Of a DNA stretch of 64,000 nt, positions 7,574-17,612 are shown piece after piece (the first letter of the stretch is position 1; the number at the start of each line of letters is the position of its first letter). This DNA is from Halopseudomonas phragmitis (GTDB taxonomy: Bacteria > Pseudomonadota > Gammaproteobacteria > Pseudomonadales > Pseudomonadaceae), in NCBI RefSeq assembly GCF_002056295.1, contig NZ_CP020100.1, positions 2,131,501 to 2,195,500 of the forward strand. Reading direction: 5' to 3'. The notes below the pieces were generated by a model. The model was not told the DNA's origin and searched no databases. It saw nothing but the letters and a program-made list of their open reading frames with translations. A program made the translations under genes and the position numbers.

Positions 7574-9502
7574 ATGGGTGGTGTGTTGCGGTCAATGGGG
7601 TTTGGCGCACGGCTGACGGTGATGATGGTTGGCCTGGTGTTGGCGGCGGTACTGGCGGTCAGCACCCTGGTGTTTGTGTCCTTCCGCGAATCCTTTACCC
7701 AGGCGACGCTCGATGAGCTGGAGGCGACTGGTCGGCTCAATGCCGAGTCGTTTGTCGACTGGGCGCTGGCCCGTCAGGATGAAATGCGTTACCTGGCCAG
7801 CCTGGATGCCGCTATCGGCATTGATGAGCTAGGACTTGAGCATTTGCTGGAGCGGATTGCCGCGGCGCAGGGGTTCTACGACACGATTTTCTTTGTCGCA
7901 CCCAATGGCCGTGGAGTGGTCGGGGTGGCCTACGATGGACGTGCACGGGTGCTGAGCCGTGATGAAGCGCAGGCCTTCGATGTGGCCGACCGGGACTGGT
8001 TCCGTCAGGCTATCAGCGGCCAGGACTCTTTCTCTCAGCCGGTACTGTCGCGGGCGACTGGTAATCGGGTCAGCACTGTGGCGATCCCGGTCCGGCGTGA
8101 TGGGCGGATAATCGGGGTGGTACGCGGTGCTGTACGAGTCGACACCATTCTGAAGCGGGTCAGTGAGCTGAACCGTGGTCCGGGTAGTGAGATTTTCCTG
8201 CTCGATAACCAGGGGACACCGGTTACTCCGGCCAATTCGTTACGCAACATGGACCAGCCGGTCAACAGCGAAGCCGGACGGGCGATGGCGGCTGGCCGCA
8301 GTGGCGTTGGGATTTACCCCAATGCCGCCGGGGTTCCGGTAGTGGGTAGCTATACTTTCATTCCGCTGCTGGGCTGGGGGCTGGTGCAGGAAACCGAACG
8401 TGCGGTGGCACTGGCCGAGGTCAACGCCGTGCTTTGGATACTGGTGCTGGTAACTGCCGGGATCCTGGTAGTGGCGGTACTGGCCTGTCTGTCGCTGGTG
8501 CGTTCGGTGGTCAAGACCTTGGGCGGTGACCCCGAGTATGCCGCGGCCATGGTGCATCAAGTATCCGAAGGAGACCTGACCGCGACCATCCAGCTCAAAT
8601 CCGGTGACAAGAACAGCCTGCTGGCGTCAATCCATACTATGCAGAACAGTCTGCGGACCATGCTTGGTGAAGTTAGTCAGTATTCTGAGCAGGTGGCTGC
8701 AGCGGCGACTGAGCTGACTCAGATCAACGAGGAAACCGAAGCCGGGATGCAGCAGCAGAACACCCAGATCAACAGCGCAGCGGCCGCCATGAATGAAATG
8801 ACCGCTACTGTTGAAGAGGTAGCGCGTAACACGCTCAATGCTGCCGATGGCGCCAAAAAGGCCAGCCAGGATGCCGGACAGGGTCGTCAGGTGGTGGCCA
8901 GCACTGTGCAGGCGATTGATCAACTGGCCCAGGAGATCAATAACGCGGCGACGGCTGTGAGCGACCTCAAGAGCGATAGCGACCGGATTGGCTCGGTATT
9001 GCAGGTGATCGAAACCATCGCCGAACAGACCAACTTGCTGGCGCTCAATGCGGCCATTGAAGCGGCGCGAGCCGGTGAGAGCGGGCGCGGTTTTGCGGTG
9101 GTGGCCGATGAGGTTCGCTCCCTGGCCAGCCGGACCAAGGATTCGACCACCGAAATTCAGGCGACCATCGAGAAACTCCAGAGTGGCGCCCTGAAAGCCG
9201 AGAACCAGATGCACAATAGCCGTGAAGGTATGCATAACGCGGTTGGCCGGATTGCCGAGACTGGAGAGTCGCTGGAGCGGATCGCCGAAGGGGTGCTGAT
9301 GATCGACGAGATGATGCAGCAAATCGCCAGTGCCGCCGAGGAACAGAGTGCTACGGCCCGGGAGATCAACCAGAATATCCACGGCATCAATGATGTGGCC
9401 GAACAGACCGGGCGTAGCGTTGAACAGTCGACCCAGGCCAGCGAATCGCTGGCCCGGTTGGCGGAGCAACTGCGTTCGCTGGTATCGCAGTTCAGGGTGT
9501 GA
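7574..9502 (+). CDS. Methyl-accepting chemotaxis protein with dCache sensor domain
   Basis: A 642-residue transmembrane chemoreceptor. TM1 is at about residues 10-33. The periplasmic dCache-type ligand domain (about 35-283) includes DRDWFRQA and repeated G-rich strands such as [12 protein letters not shown]2 lies at about 285-309 and is followed by HAMP and the long coiled cytoplasmic signalling domain. The conserved hairpin tip [19 protein letters not shown] lies near residue 485. There is no C-terminal CheR-tether pentapeptide. The start at 7574 has AAGGAG 7 bases upstream; an in-frame GTG at 7535 lacks a ribosome site. It is divergent from the halohydrin dehalogenase-like gene, and its last 11 bases overlap the convergent epoxide hydrolase gene. 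The ligand cannot be read from the sequence. Confidence 0.93.
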   Translation: MGGVLRSMGFGARLTVMMVGLVLAAVLAVSTLVFVSFRESFTQATLDELEATGRLNAESFVDWALARQDEMRYLASLDAAIGIDELGLEHLLERIAAAQGFYDTIFFVAPNGRGVVGVAYDGRARVLSRDEAQAFDVADRDWFRQAISGQDSFSQPVLSRATGNRVSTVAIPVRRDGRIIGVVRGAVRVDTILKRVSELNRGPGSEIFLLDNQGTPVTPANSLRNMDQPVNSEAGRAMAAGRSGVGIYPNAAGVPVVGSYTFIPLLGWGLVQETERAVALAEVNAVLWILVLVTAGILVVAVLACLSLVRSVVKTLGGDPEYAAAMVHQVSEGDLTATIQLKSGDKNSLLASIHTMQNSLRTMLGEVSQYSEQVAAAATELTQINEETEAGMQQQNTQINSAAAAMNEMTATVEEVARNTLNAADGAKKASQDAGQGRQVVASTVQAIDQLAQEINNAATAVSDLKSDSDRIGSVLQVIETIAEQTNLLALNAAIEAARAGESGRGFAVVADEVRSLASRTKDSTTEIQATIEKLQSGALKAENQMHNSREGMHNAVGRIAETGESLERIAEGVLMIDEMMQQIASAAEEQSATAREINQNIHGINDVAEQTGRSVEQSTQASESLARLAEQLRSLVSQFRV

Positions 9503-10454
9503 AGTGACGTTCGAGAAAGCTCAGCAGTAGCAGGTTGACGGTCTTGGGTTGTTCCGCCTGAATCCAGTGCCCGCAGTGGGGCAGAACATGCTGCTCCACT
9601 GCCGGTACCACGCTGGGCATTTTCTCGATGGTGTAGGCCTCAAGCTGGCCTACCGGGTCGCGATCACCGATCAGGAACAGGGCTGGCTGGTGGATCAGGT
9701 GGCCAGCCAGATCGGCGGTGCGTTCCCAGCTGCGCTCGAAGTTGCGATACCAGTTGAGCGGGCCACGAAAGCCGTTTTTGCTGAAGGTATCGACATAGAC
9801 CTGGAAGGCTTCATCGGGACACCAGGCTGGCGGTTTGCCTGGGTCTTCCAGGTCGTCGAGCCAGCGTCCGTCGGCGGGCTTGTCCTGGGCCAGATTGTTC
9901 TTGCCATTGGACAGGCCGTGCATCAGCAGGCGCAGGGTGCGCGGGACGTTTTCCTCCAGCTCGGCCTCGGCCAGACCGGGCGTCTGGAAGTACAGAATAT
10001 AGTGAAAGCGGTCCTGGTAGTGTTTGCGCATGGTGTCGATGGCCGGGCGCTTGGGGCGTCCACCAAAAGGTACCGACAGGCCGCCGACGACCTGGACTCG
10101 CTCGGGCTCGAGCAGAGCCAGGTGCCAGGCGACCGGAGCGCCCCAGTCGTGCCCGATCATGGCGACCCGGCGATGGCCGAGCAGGTCCATGGCCTGACGG
10201 ATGTCGTCGCACAGGGTGATCAGGTCGTAGGCGGCGGGGTCTTGTGGTGCGCTGCTCAGGCCATAGCCACGCATTTCCGGGGCGTGTACCCGGTAGCCGG
10301 CTTCGGCCAGGGCGTGGATCTGGTGACGCCAGGAGTACCAGCATTCGGGGAATCCGTGCAGCAGCCAGACCGGCTGGCCGTCGACCGGGCCGCTGATGTG
10401 CAGGCTGAGCTGGATGCCGTTGACGTCCAGCAGATGCGGTTCTATGGCGTTCAT
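9492..10454 (-). CDS. Alpha/beta-hydrolase, soluble epoxide hydrolase family
   Basis: A 320-residue hydrolase predicted to open epoxides to vicinal diols. It shows the oxyanion motif HGFPE (33-37), the nucleophile elbow GHDWG with Asp103 rather than Ser, the acid Asp266 in GDRDPV, and the base His296 in HCGHW. Candidate ring-polarising tyrosines of the cap domain are Tyr152 or Tyr155 and Tyr236 in NWYRN. An Asp nucleophile together with the paired tyrosines separates epoxide hydrolases from esterases and, with HDWG, from most other family members; haloalkane dehalogenases share the Asp but lack the tyrosines. The start at 10454 has GGAG 6 bases upstream. It overlaps the chemoreceptor 3' end tail-to-tail. 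The nearby halohydrin dehalogenase-like protein would make epoxides. Confidence 0.85.
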   Translation of the reverse strand: MNAIEPHLLDVNGIQLSLHISGPVDGQPVWLLHGFPECWYSWRHQIHALAEAGYRVHAPEMRGYGLSSAPQDPAAYDLITLCDDIRQAMDLLGHRRVAMIGHDWGAPVAWHLALLEPERVQVVGGLSVPFGGRPKRPAIDTMRKHYQDRFHYILYFQTPGLAEAELEENVPRTLRLLMHGLSNGKNNLAQDKPADGRWLDDLEDPGKPPAWCPDEAFQVYVDTFSKNGFRGPLNWYRNFERSWERTADLAGHLIHQPALFLIGDRDPVGQLEAYTIEKMPSVVPAVEQHVLPHCGHWIQAEQPKTVNLLLLSFLERHFTP

Positions 10455-10651
10455 GATGCTCTCCATGGGCATTGAAAACACCCACTATGGCAAATCCGGC
10501 CGCTTTGCGCCGGGCTATTCAGCGGACGAAGCGACCATCATGCATTGATGCTATGGACACTCCGGATTTATCGCGGCCTGGGCGCATGCGAGGATTCGGG
10601 GCTTTACTGGGATGTGTGGCAATCATAACGAGTATAGCGAGGCACCTACTC

Positions 10652-12286
10652 ATGAGTTGGCTTAGATCCCTGAACATCAGCGCCCGTCTGTGGCTTATCC
10701 TTGGCGCATCCGTGCTCATGCTGTTCGCCCTGGGCAGCCTGATGCTGCAGCAGCTCAATAACCAGTTGTACGCCGGCAAGGCGGAAAAGACCCAGCATGT
10801 GGTTGAAAGTACGCTGGGGATTTTGCAGCACTTTCATCAGCGTCAGCAGAGTGGTGAGCTGGATCGTGAACAAGCCCAGCAACAGGCCATGGCGCTGATT
10901 CGCCAGCTCCGTTACGACGGCCAGGAATACTACTGGATCAACGACCTGCACCCGCGCATGGTCATGCACCCGACCAACCCAGCGTTGGAGGGCGAAGACC
11001 TGTCCGGCTACCGAGATCCGGATGGCAAGGCGCTGTTCAATGAGATGGTTGCAGTGGCTCGTGGCCCTGGTGCCGGTGTGGTCGACTACCGCTGGCCCAA
11101 GCCGGGTTCGGCCCAGCCGGTGGAAAAGGTCTCCTATGTGCAGTTGTTCGAGCCGTGGGGCTGGATTCTCGGCTCGGGAGTGTATATCGACGACATTCGG
11201 GCGCTGTTTTGGCAGCAGGTGCTGCGGGCGGCCTTGCTGGCGGGTGTGATTGCGCTGTTGCTGGGGCTGTTGATCATGTTCATCGCCCAGAGTATCAGCC
11301 GTCCGTTGCGGGCTTCGGTCGCGGCTATGGCCGATATAGCCACTGGCGAGGGCGATTTGACCCGGCGTCTGGATGAGCAGGGTGCTGACGAGCTGACGGC
11401 CCTGGCCCGGCATTTCAATGCCTTCACTGGCAAGCTTGCTGGAGTGGTGCGGCAACTGCTCAGTTCGGCTGGGGCGCTGGATCAGTCGGCACTGCGTCTG
11501 GGCGATGTGGCTGGCAGCACACAGGACAAGAGCGGCAAGCAGTCACAGCAGATGGAAATGATCGCCACAGCGGTCAACGAAGTCAGCTATGCGGTGCAGG
11601 ATGTGGCCAAGAATGCTGAGCATGCTGCAGCCGAGGTGCGTCAGGCTGACGATTATGCCCGTGCCGGGCAAGCCAGTATTGAACAGAGCCTGACCCAGGT
11701 GGACCAATTAGCTGTGACCATGAGCCGGGCGGTGGTAACCATGGAGTCTCTGGCCCAGGACTCGAACCAGATTGGTCGGGTGCTGGAGGTGATCGAGGCC
11801 ATTGCCGAGCAGACCAATTTGCTAGCGCTCAATGCTGCGATTGAGGCTGCGCGGGCTGGCGAGCAGGGCCGGGGTTTCGCTGTGGTGGCTGATGAAGTGC
11901 GGCTGCTGGCTCAGCGCACGCAAAAGTCCACGGCCGAGATTCAGCAAATGATCAGCACCCTGCAGAGCAATGCCCAGGCGGCGGTCAAGGTAATCCATGA
12001 TGGCAGTGAAGCTACTCAGGTAACGGTGCAGCGGACCACGGAGGCGGGTAGCCAACTGGCCCAGATTGTTACCGCCCTGCAGACCGTCAATGGCCTGAAC
12101 GAGTCGATTGCCAGTGCTACCTTGCAGCAGTCGCATGTGGTGGACGATATCAACCGCAATGTCACCGAAGTGGCCGGTTTGGCCCGCGACAATGCCGAGT
12201 CGGCGGACGAGTCAAGTCGTGCCAGCCAGCAGTTGACCGCGCTGGCGCGGGAGTTGAATCAGGTGTTGGGGCAGTTCCGGGTGTGA
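10652..12286 (+). CDS. Methyl-accepting chemotaxis protein with single-Cache (sCache) domain
   Basis: A 544-residue chemoreceptor. TM1 is at about residues 8-28. The periplasmic Cache_2-type domain (about 35-185) has the family-typical stretch [17 protein letters not shown] and [14 protein letters not shown]2 (188-212) is followed by HAMP with SISRPLRA, and the signalling domain carries the conserved tip [20 protein letters not shown] near residue 390. Such sCache receptors often bind small organic acids, but the ligand here is not predictable. I took the ATG at 10652 because the protein then begins directly before TM1; an upstream open frame back to 10472 adds a segment that does not look like protein. 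It is convergent with the TonB receptor gene and divergent from the epoxide hydrolase gene. Confidence 0.9.
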   Translation: MSWLRSLNISARLWLILGASVLMLFALGSLMLQQLNNQLYAGKAEKTQHVVESTLGILQHFHQRQQSGELDREQAQQQAMALIRQLRYDGQEYYWINDLHPRMVMHPTNPALEGEDLSGYRDPDGKALFNEMVAVARGPGAGVVDYRWPKPGSAQPVEKVSYVQLFEPWGWILGSGVYIDDIRALFWQQVLRAALLAGVIALLLGLLIMFIAQSISRPLRASVAAMADIATGEGDLTRRLDEQGADELTALARHFNAFTGKLAGVVRQLLSSAGALDQSALRLGDVAGSTQDKSGKQSQQMEMIATAVNEVSYAVQDVAKNAEHAAAEVRQADDYARAGQASIEQSLTQVDQLAVTMSRAVVTMESLAQDSNQIGRVLEVIEAIAEQTNLLALNAAIEAARAGEQGRGFAVVADEVRLLAQRTQKSTAEIQQMISTLQSNAQAAVKVIHDGSEATQVTVQRTTEAGSQLAQIVTALQTVNGLNESIASATLQQSHVVDDINRNVTEVAGLARDNAESADESSRASQQLTALARELNQVLGQFRV

Positions 12287-12299
12287 TTGGGAGAAAGGG

Positions 12300-12326
12300 G
12301 CCGGGCAGAGCGTCAGGCTGCCCGGC
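12300..12326. terminator. Bidirectional terminator-like hairpin
   Basis: GCCGGGCAG at 12300-12308 pairs with CTGCCCGGC at 12318-12326 around a 9-base loop. It lies between the convergent ends of the sCache receptor and the TonB receptor. The T-rich flank (TTTCT) is on the side read by the minus-strand gene. Confidence 0.5.
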
Positions 12327-12331
12327 AATCC

Positions 12332-14524
12332 TCAGAAACTTACCGCATAACTCAGGCTCCAGGTTCGCCCTCGGCCGCGATAGTCAAAGGTTGAGGCTGG
12401 CGCATAGGCGCTGTAGAACAGAATCGCACGCTGCCCCCAGACGCTGGTGTAGTCCTTGTTCAGCAGGTTCTGAATGCCAAAGCCGAGCTGGCCTACCGGC
12501 AGTTGACGTTCGACCAGCAGATCCCAGGTGGTATAGCCGTCGATGCGATTACCATCGTCGTCTTTCAGATTGAGGCTGTGGATGCCCTGCAAGCGTACGT
12601 TGGTCAGGTCATCAGCCCAGCCGCCCCAGGCCGTGACCTTGGACGGACTGGCCTGGGTCACGTTCTGTTTTTTCCAGTCACCGTCGGCCCGCAGTTCCGC
12701 ACGCGTCAGGTGGGTGCTGGTGCCCAGTTGCCAGTGGGTGGTCGGCCGCCAGTTGAGCTGGGCTTCCAGCCCGTAGTTGCGTTTCTTCTCGTCGTTGACC
12801 TGGACTGCCAGGGTATTGCGGTCATAGCTCAGGCTTTCATCCGACCAGGCGTAATAGGCTGCCAGCTGGGCGTCCAGGTCGCCACGGTACAGACGCCAGC
12901 CCAGTTCGGCCTGATTGGTCTTGATCGCCTTGAGCGGCTGGTCGGCCACACTGACCCCGGCGATCAGCTCGCGGTGGCTGCCGTTGTAGGCATACTGCCC
13001 CTGACCGTAGTACTTGCCTGGGTCGGGGACTTCGTAACCTTGCGACAGGTTGCCCCAGAGCTGCTGGCCCTGATCGATGCTGAAAACCGCTCCAAGGTTG
13101 ACCAGGGTGGTGTTGTAGCGGTTCTTGCCTCCAGGTACCGGGTCGGCACCTGAAGCCAGGCCGAGTGCGACCCGGACCTGTTCTGCGGCGGCAATGAAGT
13201 CATCGACCTTGACCCGGTAGCGCTGCTGACGAATGCCTGCGGTGGCCAGCCAGCGCTGGCTGAGTTGCCATTCGGCCTGGGCGAAGGCGGCCAGACTGTC
13301 CACCTCATAGCCTGGATAGCGACCGACCTTGTCGAATTTGGCAAGGTCGAGACCGCCGCTGGCCTGTGCCCTGGAGAAGTCGAACAGGGTCTGGTCGGCT
13401 TCGAAACTTTCGTGCTCCAGATCCAGTCCGTAATTGAAGCGCCAGGCTCCCTGCTGACGGCTGAAGACCGCCTTGAGTCCGCTCAGCTCGGTATCCTGCT
13501 CGGAGGCGGCGAAATAACCGGAGGCTACGTAGGGAAAGGGGTGAAAGTTGAGCTTTTCCCGGCGATGGTAGGCCTGGAGGTTGACGTTGTGCCCCAGCAG
13601 TTCGCTGAGCCGGTAATCGGCGCTTAGTTGCAGGCGCTCGGTGCGCGGTTCCAGATCCGAGGACAGGCCGCTGCGAATCTCCACCTGTTCCGGGTAGGGT
13701 GGGTACAGCGCCGCCAGGTTGGGGCCGAAATACAAGCCCTTGTTGCCCTCATAACCGGAGTCGTAGACCTGGGCGTTCAGGCTCAGGCTCTGCCTGTCGG
13801 TCAGCGCCAGATCGAGGTTGCCCAGCAAGTCGATGCTGCGGTTGTACTGCATGTCGGTCTGGGCGATGTCAAAGATCACCTGATCGCCGTTGGCATCCCA
13901 GGCGCCGCCATTGTCCTGGCCGGCCAGTGCCAGGCGTCCGACCCAGTGCTGGTTGCCGCCGCTGATCGCGGCGCCGGCCCGCAGGTCACGGTCGTCGCTG
14001 GCTTCAAAGCCGCTGCGTACTCCGGCCTCAAGCTCATAGCGGGGACCGCCAATCTGACCACGCTTGGTGACGATGTTGATGACTCCGCCTGTAGCCCCGC
14101 CGCCGTAAACTGCACTGGCGCCGGACAGCACTTCAATGCGTTCTATGTTGAACGGGTCGATGCTGTCGAACTGACGGCTGACATTACGTGAGCTGTTCAG
14201 CGAGACTCCGTCGATCATCACCAGGACTCCGCGACCGCGCATGTTCTGACCGTAGTTAGTGCGTCCCTGGGAAGCAATGTCGAGGCTGGGGACCAGATGA
14301 GCGAGTGCCTCCTTGAGGGGTACGCCAGCACTGAACTGGGCCCTGAGCTGTTCGGCATCAATGATCCAGGCATTGCCGGGAATATCGCTGATGCGAGTGG
14401 CAACCCGTGAGCCGACCACGACTTCGCTATCCAGTCGGGTGCTGCTGGCGTGGGCGAAAGGCAGAGGCAAAAGGCTGGTGATGGTAGCGCCAAACAGAGT
14501 CCAGCGTAGGGCGGGGGACAACAT
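12332..14524 (-). CDS. iutA: TonB-dependent siderophore receptor, IutA (aerobactin receptor)-like
   Basis: A 730-residue outer-membrane receptor for a ferric siderophore. It has a signal peptide to about residue 25, a short TonB-box region (EVVVGSR), and a plug domain with QGRTNYGQNMRGRG, LVMIDGVSLNSSRN and VYGGGATGGVINIVTKRG. The 22-strand barrel ends with the typical terminal Phe (SYAVSF). From memory, the order of motifs, including DPFNIERIEVLSGA and YEVPDPGKYYGQGQY, matches E. coli IutA strongly. No iucABCD synthesis genes are nearby, so it probably imports a siderophore made by others. The ATG at 14524 has GGAG 11 bases upstream; a TTG at 14533 is the alternative. A Fur site covers its promoter. 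Confidence 0.85.
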   Translation of the reverse strand: MLSPALRWTLFGATITSLLPLPFAHASSTRLDSEVVVGSRVATRISDIPGNAWIIDAEQLRAQFSAGVPLKEALAHLVPSLDIASQGRTNYGQNMRGRGVLVMIDGVSLNSSRNVSRQFDSIDPFNIERIEVLSGASAVYGGGATGGVINIVTKRGQIGGPRYELEAGVRSGFEASDDRDLRAGAAISGGNQHWVGRLALAGQDNGGAWDANGDQVIFDIAQTDMQYNRSIDLLGNLDLALTDRQSLSLNAQVYDSGYEGNKGLYFGPNLAALYPPYPEQVEIRSGLSSDLEPRTERLQLSADYRLSELLGHNVNLQAYHRREKLNFHPFPYVASGYFAASEQDTELSGLKAVFSRQQGAWRFNYGLDLEHESFEADQTLFDFSRAQASGGLDLAKFDKVGRYPGYEVDSLAAFAQAEWQLSQRWLATAGIRQQRYRVKVDDFIAAAEQVRVALGLASGADPVPGGKNRYNTTLVNLGAVFSIDQGQQLWGNLSQGYEVPDPGKYYGQGQYAYNGSHRELIAGVSVADQPLKAIKTNQAELGWRLYRGDLDAQLAAYYAWSDESLSYDRNTLAVQVNDEKKRNYGLEAQLNWRPTTHWQLGTSTHLTRAELRADGDWKKQNVTQASPSKVTAWGGWADDLTNVRLQGIHSLNLKDDDGNRIDGYTTWDLLVERQLPVGQLGFGIQNLLNKDYTSVWGQRAILFYSAYAPASTFDYRGRGRTWSLSYAVSF

Positions 14525-14562
14525 CTCGGGCAAGGCTCCATGTGCATGAATTGAGGGTGTTA

Positions 14563-14591
14563 TTTATATCAAATGATAATCATTATCTGAA
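14563..14591 (-). promoter_or_regulatory. Fur-controlled promoter of the IutA-like receptor
   Basis: Reading the minus strand, TTCAGA (14591-14586) and TATAAA (14568-14563) form -35 and -10 hexamers with a 17-base spacer. The spacer, 14569-14587 on the plus strand, matches the Fur consensus GATAATGATAATCATTATC in 16 of 19 positions. Fur with iron would sit exactly between the promoter hexamers and block transcription when iron is sufficient. Confidence 0.85.
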
Positions 14592-14744
14592 ATATTTTGT
14601 TTATCTTTTGATTTTGTTGAGATTGGCTTTGCGGCTCTGAAAAGACCGTGCCAGACGGCAGAACTGGCAGAACTGGGCTATCTTGAAGTCACCTTGAAAT
14701 CACCTTGAAACCGCTGCCGTATCTGCCCTTTTCCAGAGGCCCGC

Positions 14745-17612
14745 ATGAACTCATTGGGACGACGTATTTCGCTGCAAGGGTTGCTGGCCAGCTCAATCGT
14801 GCTCTGCCTGTTGGTCATGCTGGTGGTGGTGGTGGTACAGGGGTATCGCGGTGCGGAGGCGGCAATGCTGGCGGCGGCCAATGACTCGGCTCGGCAGTTG
14901 GGCAGCACCCTTAACGAACGGGCCGGGCGGCTGATCAATCCGGCTGAAAGTGCTATTCGCCTGCTGGCCCATGATCCTATTGCCGCTGCCACCGATCTTG
15001 AAACACGGCTGCAGCGCATCCCCGTGCTGGTTGAAACCCTGAATGCCAATGCGACGCTAAGTGCGGTGTATATCGGTTATGCCAATGGTGAGTTTGTTCT
15101 GGTTCGGCGCCTGGAAAACCCCGAGTTCAAGGCCCGCATCGAAGCGCCAGAGATGAGCGACTATCTGGTACAGACCATCAGTCTCGATGAGCAGGGGCTG
15201 ACGCAGGGCAACTGGCTGTTCTACGACCTGGCGTTTCGTTTGCATGATCGTCGGGAAATGCCGGATTACCGGTTCGATCCTCGTACCCGGCCCTGGTACA
15301 AGCAGGCGGAGGCGTCCGGCAGTCTGGTGCTGACGCGACCATATGTGTTCTTCACCACCGGCGAGGTTGGCCTGACCATGGCCATGTATAGCCTGACCGG
15401 GGATGCGGTGATCGGTATGGATGCTTCGGTCAGCGATCTGGCTGGTGAGGTCGAGGATATGCGCCTGACACCAGGGACTGAAATGGCTGTGGTCGGGCAT
15501 GATCTGGAGGTGATCGCCTATCCTGAGCTGGAGCGGGTTATTCGCAGCGATACGCAGGGGCCGCGTTTGGCCAGTCTGAGTGAATTGAACATTCCGGCGC
15601 TGAACCGGCTGGCGACCTTTGACCGCGCCATGACCAGCCCTCAGGCGTTTGAGGTGAATGGTGCGGCCTGGTACGGATTAAGCTTGCCGCTGGCCAGTTT
15701 CAATCAGGCTGATGCCCGGATTCTGATTGCCATTCCGGCCTGGGAGCTGCTCAGCGGTGCTCGGCGGATCCTGATCAATCAGGCGCTCTGGGCGCTGGCG
15801 CTCATGGGGGTATTGATTCTGGCCGGTTGGGCGCTGGGCCACCGTCTTGGGCAGCCGCTGAAGACTCTGGCCGATCAGGTCAAGGCACTGGCGGATTTCG
15901 ATTTCAGTCGCCCGCCTGGAGTGCGCTCGCAGATTCGTGAGGTAGACAATCTCAGCCAGGTGATCGGCAACATGGCCAAGGCCATCGACAACTTCCAGGC
16001 CATCAGTCTGAATCTGAGCAGCGAGCCCCGGCTGGATCGGATGCTGGATACCCTGCTGGTCAATCTGGTCGACATTGCCGGAGCCGAGGCCGGGGCGGTG
16101 TATCTGGGCAGTGAGGATGAAACCCGGTTGCAGCGTGCGGCCGCCTTCAAGGGTGAGCACTACCCGGACAGCTTCGAGCTGGATGCCGCGCTGCGTCAAC
16201 AGCCGGCGCTGGAGCTGGCCCGGCGCCTGGACCGTGAGCAGTATGACCTGACCCTGGTACTGCATGATCGCAAGGGCGAGCTGCTGGGGGTGGTGGCGCT
16301 GCAGATGCCCGGCGCCACAGCCCCCCAGCATAGCCTGCGCCGGTTCATGCAGGAATTGTCCGGGGTGCTGGCCGTGGCGATCGAGACAAGGCAGTTGTTC
16401 GAAGGTCAGCAACGCCTGCTGGAGGCGATCATCAAGCTGCTGGCCGATGCCATCGATGCCAAGTCGCCCTACACCGGTGGCCATTGCGAGCGGGTGCCGC
16501 AATTGGCCCAGATGCTGGTGGACAAGGCAGTGGCAATGGAGCAGGGGCCGTTTGCCGCTTTCAGCCTGGATGATGAGCAGCGCTATGCCTTCCGGATCGC
16601 AGCCTGGCTGCATGATTGCGGCAAGATCACCAGTCCGGAATATGTGGTCGACAAGGCGACCAAGCTGGAGACCCTGTATAACCGCATTCACGAGGTTCGT
16701 ACCCGGTTCGAGGTGTTGTGGCGCGATGCCGAGCTGGATTACTGGAAAGCGCTGGCCAGTGGTGAATCGCAAGAGCAGTTGGCTGAGCAATTGGCGGCGC
16801 GGCAGCGGCAATTGCAGAAGGACTTTGCCTTGCTGGCCGAGGCCAATATCGGCGGCGAGTTCATGTCCGATCAGGTCCTGGAAGAGCTGCAGCGAATTGC
16901 CGGGCAAACCTGGTTGCGGCATTTTGATAACCGGATTGGCCTGTCTTTTGAGGAGCGTGAGCGGCTGGCCAGGGTGCCGCAGCAGTCATTGCCTGTCGTT
17001 GAACCTCTTCTGGCTGACCGGCCGGAGCACCTGGTTCATTGGGGCGAGCGCAAACCACCGGTACAGCGCGATGATCCGCGTAATCGCTGGGGGTTTGACA
17101 TGCGTTTGCCCGAACATGCCTACAACCTTGGGGAACTGCACAATCTGAGCATTCGACGTGGCACGCTGACCGATGAAGAGCGCTTCAAGATCAATGAGCA
17201 TATCGTTCAGACCCTGATCATGCTCAGCACCCTGCCATTTCCCAAAGCGCTGCGTGAAGTGCCTGACATCGCCGCTAACCACCACGAAAAACTCGACGGC
17301 CAAGGCTACCCGCGGCGGTTGGATGCCAGTCGCCTGGATGTTCCGGCGCGGATTATGGCAATTGCCGATATTTTCGAGGCGCTCACTGCCGCAGACCGGC
17401 CCTACAAACCGGCCAAGACCCTGTCGGAGTCGTTGGCGATCATGACCCGCATGGCCGCTGAACGGCATATCGATGCCGAGCTTTATGCGTTGTTTCTGCG
17501 CTCCGGGGTGTACCGCGAGTATGCCGAAGGTTTTCTGCAGCCTGGGCAGATCGATGCAGTGGATGTCGAGGCCATGCTGGCGCCTTTGCGTGAACAGGGC
17601 GTACTCGACTAA
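14745..17612 (+). CDS. Cache-HAMP-GAF-HD-GYP signalling protein (putative c-di-GMP phosphodiesterase)
   Basis: A 955-residue membrane sensor. TM1 is at about residues 13-33, followed by a periplasmic dCache-type region to about 340 with the RPWYKQA motif. TM2 is at about 345-366, then HAMP, a GAF domain (about 425-560) and a C-terminal HD-GYP domain. The metal-binding HD is in LHDCGK (His623), and the signature HHEKLDGQGYP starts at 846. The two are about 220 residues apart instead of roughly 65, so the domain carries an insertion of about 150 residues rich in Glu/Gln helices. With HD and GYP motifs intact, hydrolysis of c-di-GMP to GMP is likely. Its last 4 bases overlap the convergent BLUF gene. 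Confidence 0.9.
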   Translation: MNSLGRRISLQGLLASSIVLCLLVMLVVVVVQGYRGAEAAMLAAANDSARQLGSTLNERAGRLINPAESAIRLLAHDPIAAATDLETRLQRIPVLVETLNANATLSAVYIGYANGEFVLVRRLENPEFKARIEAPEMSDYLVQTISLDEQGLTQGNWLFYDLAFRLHDRREMPDYRFDPRTRPWYKQAEASGSLVLTRPYVFFTTGEVGLTMAMYSLTGDAVIGMDASVSDLAGEVEDMRLTPGTEMAVVGHDLEVIAYPELERVIRSDTQGPRLASLSELNIPALNRLATFDRAMTSPQAFEVNGAAWYGLSLPLASFNQADARILIAIPAWELLSGARRILINQALWALALMGVLILAGWALGHRLGQPLKTLADQVKALADFDFSRPPGVRSQIREVDNLSQVIGNMAKAIDNFQAISLNLSSEPRLDRMLDTLLVNLVDIAGAEAGAVYLGSEDETRLQRAAAFKGEHYPDSFELDAALRQQPALELARRLDREQYDLTLVLHDRKGELLGVVALQMPGATAPQHSLRRFMQELSGVLAVAIETRQLFEGQQRLLEAIIKLLADAIDAKSPYTGGHCERVPQLAQMLVDKAVAMEQGPFAAFSLDDEQRYAFRIAAWLHDCGKITSPEYVVDKATKLETLYNRIHEVRTRFEVLWRDAELDYWKALASGESQEQLAEQLAARQRQLQKDFALLAEANIGGEFMSDQVLEELQRIAGQTWLRHFDNRIGLSFEERERLARVPQQSLPVVEPLLADRPEHLVHWGERKPPVQRDDPRNRWGFDMRLPEHAYNLGELHNLSIRRGTLTDEERFKINEHIVQTLIMLSTLPFPKALREVPDIAANHHEKLDGQGYPRRLDASRLDVPARIMAIADIFEALTAADRPYKPAKTLSESLAIMTRMAAERHIDAELYALFLRSGVYREYAEGFLQPGQIDAVDVEAMLAPLREQGVLD

